From assembly GCA_964587855.1 (NCBI GenBank), contig CAZPLT010000019.1, positions 1-6,604 of the forward strand: 6,604 bases of DNA, written 5' to 3'. The notes under the pieces are model-generated. The model had not been told where the DNA came from. It saw only the letters and a program-made list of their open reading frames with translations, and searched no databases. This document shows positions 6,422 to 6,604 of the stretch, in pieces. Position numbers and translations under genes: made by a program. The DNA comes from WRCA01 sp964587855. Its GTDB lineage: Bacteria > Pseudomonadota > Alphaproteobacteria > Rs-D84. Position 1 is the stretch's first letter. Each line of letters opens with the position of its first letter.

Positions 6422-6449
6422 TTGATTTTTATAAATTGGCTGTTATAAT
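6422..6449 (+). promoter_or_regulatory. stable-RNA promoter of the tRNA cluster
   Basis: TTGATT (6422-6427) lies 16 bp before a perfect TATAAT (6444-6449) that also has the extended TGT motif (6441-6443). The discriminator just after it (6451-6455, GGGCC) is GC-rich, the pattern associated with stringent control of rRNA and tRNA genes. The predicted start near 6456 lies only a few bases before the first tRNA. It is the best consensus promoter in the window. Confidence 0.75.
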
Positions 6450-6459
6450 TGGGCCTCGT

Positions 6460-6534
6460 GGCGGGTTAGCTCAGTGGTAGAGCAAGGCAATCATAATGCT
6501 TGGGTCGGGGGTCCGAATCCCTCACCCGCTACCA
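6460..6534 (+). tRNA. tRNA-Met(CAU), probably elongator
   Basis: A complete cloverleaf with encoded CCA, 75 nt. The acceptor GGCGGGT (6460-6466) pairs with ACCCGCT (6524-6530) with a G1-U72 wobble. The D-stem is GCTC/GAGC; the anticodon stem AGGCA/TGCTT has one G-U and the loop ATCATAA, with CAU at 6492-6494. The T-stem is GGGGG/CCCTC. The normal A1/C1-free initiator features are absent (no C1xA72, no GGG/CCC anticodon-stem run), so it is not tRNA-fMet. The T-arm and acceptor end resemble alphaproteobacterial elongator tRNA-Met. tRNA-Ile2, whose CAU is modified to lysidine, cannot be fully excluded. Odd point: the T-loop reads TCCGAAT, so position 55 is C instead of the nearly universal U/pseudouridine. 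Confidence 0.9.
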
Positions 6535-6554
6535 AAAATTATTATAATAATTTT
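6535..6554. repeat. perfect 20-bp AT-only palindrome between tRNAs
   Basis: AAAATTATTA is followed immediately by its exact reverse complement, starting at the base after the tRNA-Met CCA. As RNA it could fold into an A-U hairpin and serve as a processing mark, but without G-C pairs it is too weak for a standard terminator. It contains a TATAAT (6543-6548) that could act as a -10 for the next tRNA, although no -35 is seen. Co-transcription of both tRNAs is the simplest reading. Confidence 0.55.
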
Positions 6555-6567
6555 AAAATAAGGCACT

Positions 6568-6604
6568 GCCCCAATAGTATAATGGTAGAATACGTCCTTG
6601 GTAA
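6568..6604 (+). tRNA. tRNA-Thr(GGU), 5' part, cut by window edge
   Basis: The acceptor strand GCCCCAA (6568-6574) is followed by U8-A9, a D-arm with loop AATGGTA holding G18-G19, an anticodon-stem strand CGTCC (6593-6597), and the loop TTGGTAA with anticodon GGU at 6600-6602. The 3' half is outside the window, so the acceptor, anticodon and T stems cannot be checked. With standard numbering the D-stem is GTAT against GAAT, which gives only one Watson-Crick pair plus two wobbles and an A-A mismatch. An alternative GTAT/ATAC stem is perfect but uses the first base of the anticodon stem. Confidence 0.7.

Noticed and set aside
6460..6534. tRNA-Ile2 (CAU read as lysidine) instead of tRNA-Met
   Set aside because: The T-arm and acceptor end match elongator tRNA-Met better; the anticodon alone cannot separate them, so it is kept only as an alternative.
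1..6604. CRISPR array, insertion sequence, prophage or defence island
   Set aside because: No spaced direct repeats, transposase, integrase, terminal inverted repeats or phage structural genes are visible; the RusA-like gene alone is not evidence of a prophage.

Overview
The window comes from an AT-rich bacterium using the standard code (TGA is a real stop at 5750-5752). GyrB is a Gram-negative-type protein of 797 aa with the long insert after the Toprim domain and a 'DGSGLHHM' N-terminal signature. Together with the tRNA-Met type (acceptor end CGCTACCA after a GGGGG/CCCTC T-stem), this suggests an AT-rich, probably host-associated or gut-type alphaproteobacterium. That placement is inference from sequence style; no search was possible.

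Layout. Positions 1-110 hold what may be the last codons of an upstream gene, a weak hairpin plus T-run, and a possible promoter for fabD. A compact + strand unit follows: fabD (111-1022), a small highly basic unknown ORF (1024-1278) and fabG (1280-2005). It is closed by a clean terminator (2006-2031) that can work in both directions. A convergent minus-strand gene (2039-2614) encodes a 191-aa protein with the acidic and lysine motif of RusA-type Holliday-junction endonucleases. It diverges from gyrB through a 72-bp region where two recognisable promoters overlap. Next on the + strand is gyrB (2687-5080), followed after 6 bp by an HhH-GPD-type DNA glycosylase relative (5087-5752), which overlaps ung (5749-6411) by four bases. 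A strong stable-RNA-type promoter then leads into tRNA-Met(CAU) (6460-6534), an all-AT perfect palindrome, and the 5' half of a tRNA that reads as Thr(GGU), cut by the window edge.

How the genes fit together. fabD and fabG supply successive steps of type II fatty-acid synthesis: loading malonate onto ACP, then reducing 3-oxoacyl-ACP. acpP and fabF, which commonly follow in proteobacteria, are absent because a terminator follows fabG directly. The right half groups DNA topology (gyrase B), base-excision repair (uracil-DNA glycosylase plus an unassigned glycosylase-like protein) and, divergently, a putative branched-DNA endonuclease: a small DNA-maintenance neighbourhood.

Most worth a second look are: the RusA-like protein as a chromosomal gene sharing its promoter region with gyrB; the glycosylase relative with Ile where bifunctional enzymes have catalytic Lys; the small basic ORF wedged between fabD and fabG with Arg codon use opposite to its neighbours; and two tRNAs with unusual cores (C55 in tRNA-Met, a nearly unpaired D-stem in tRNA-Thr). 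I saw no CRISPR array, insertion sequence, prophage structural gene or obvious defence system.
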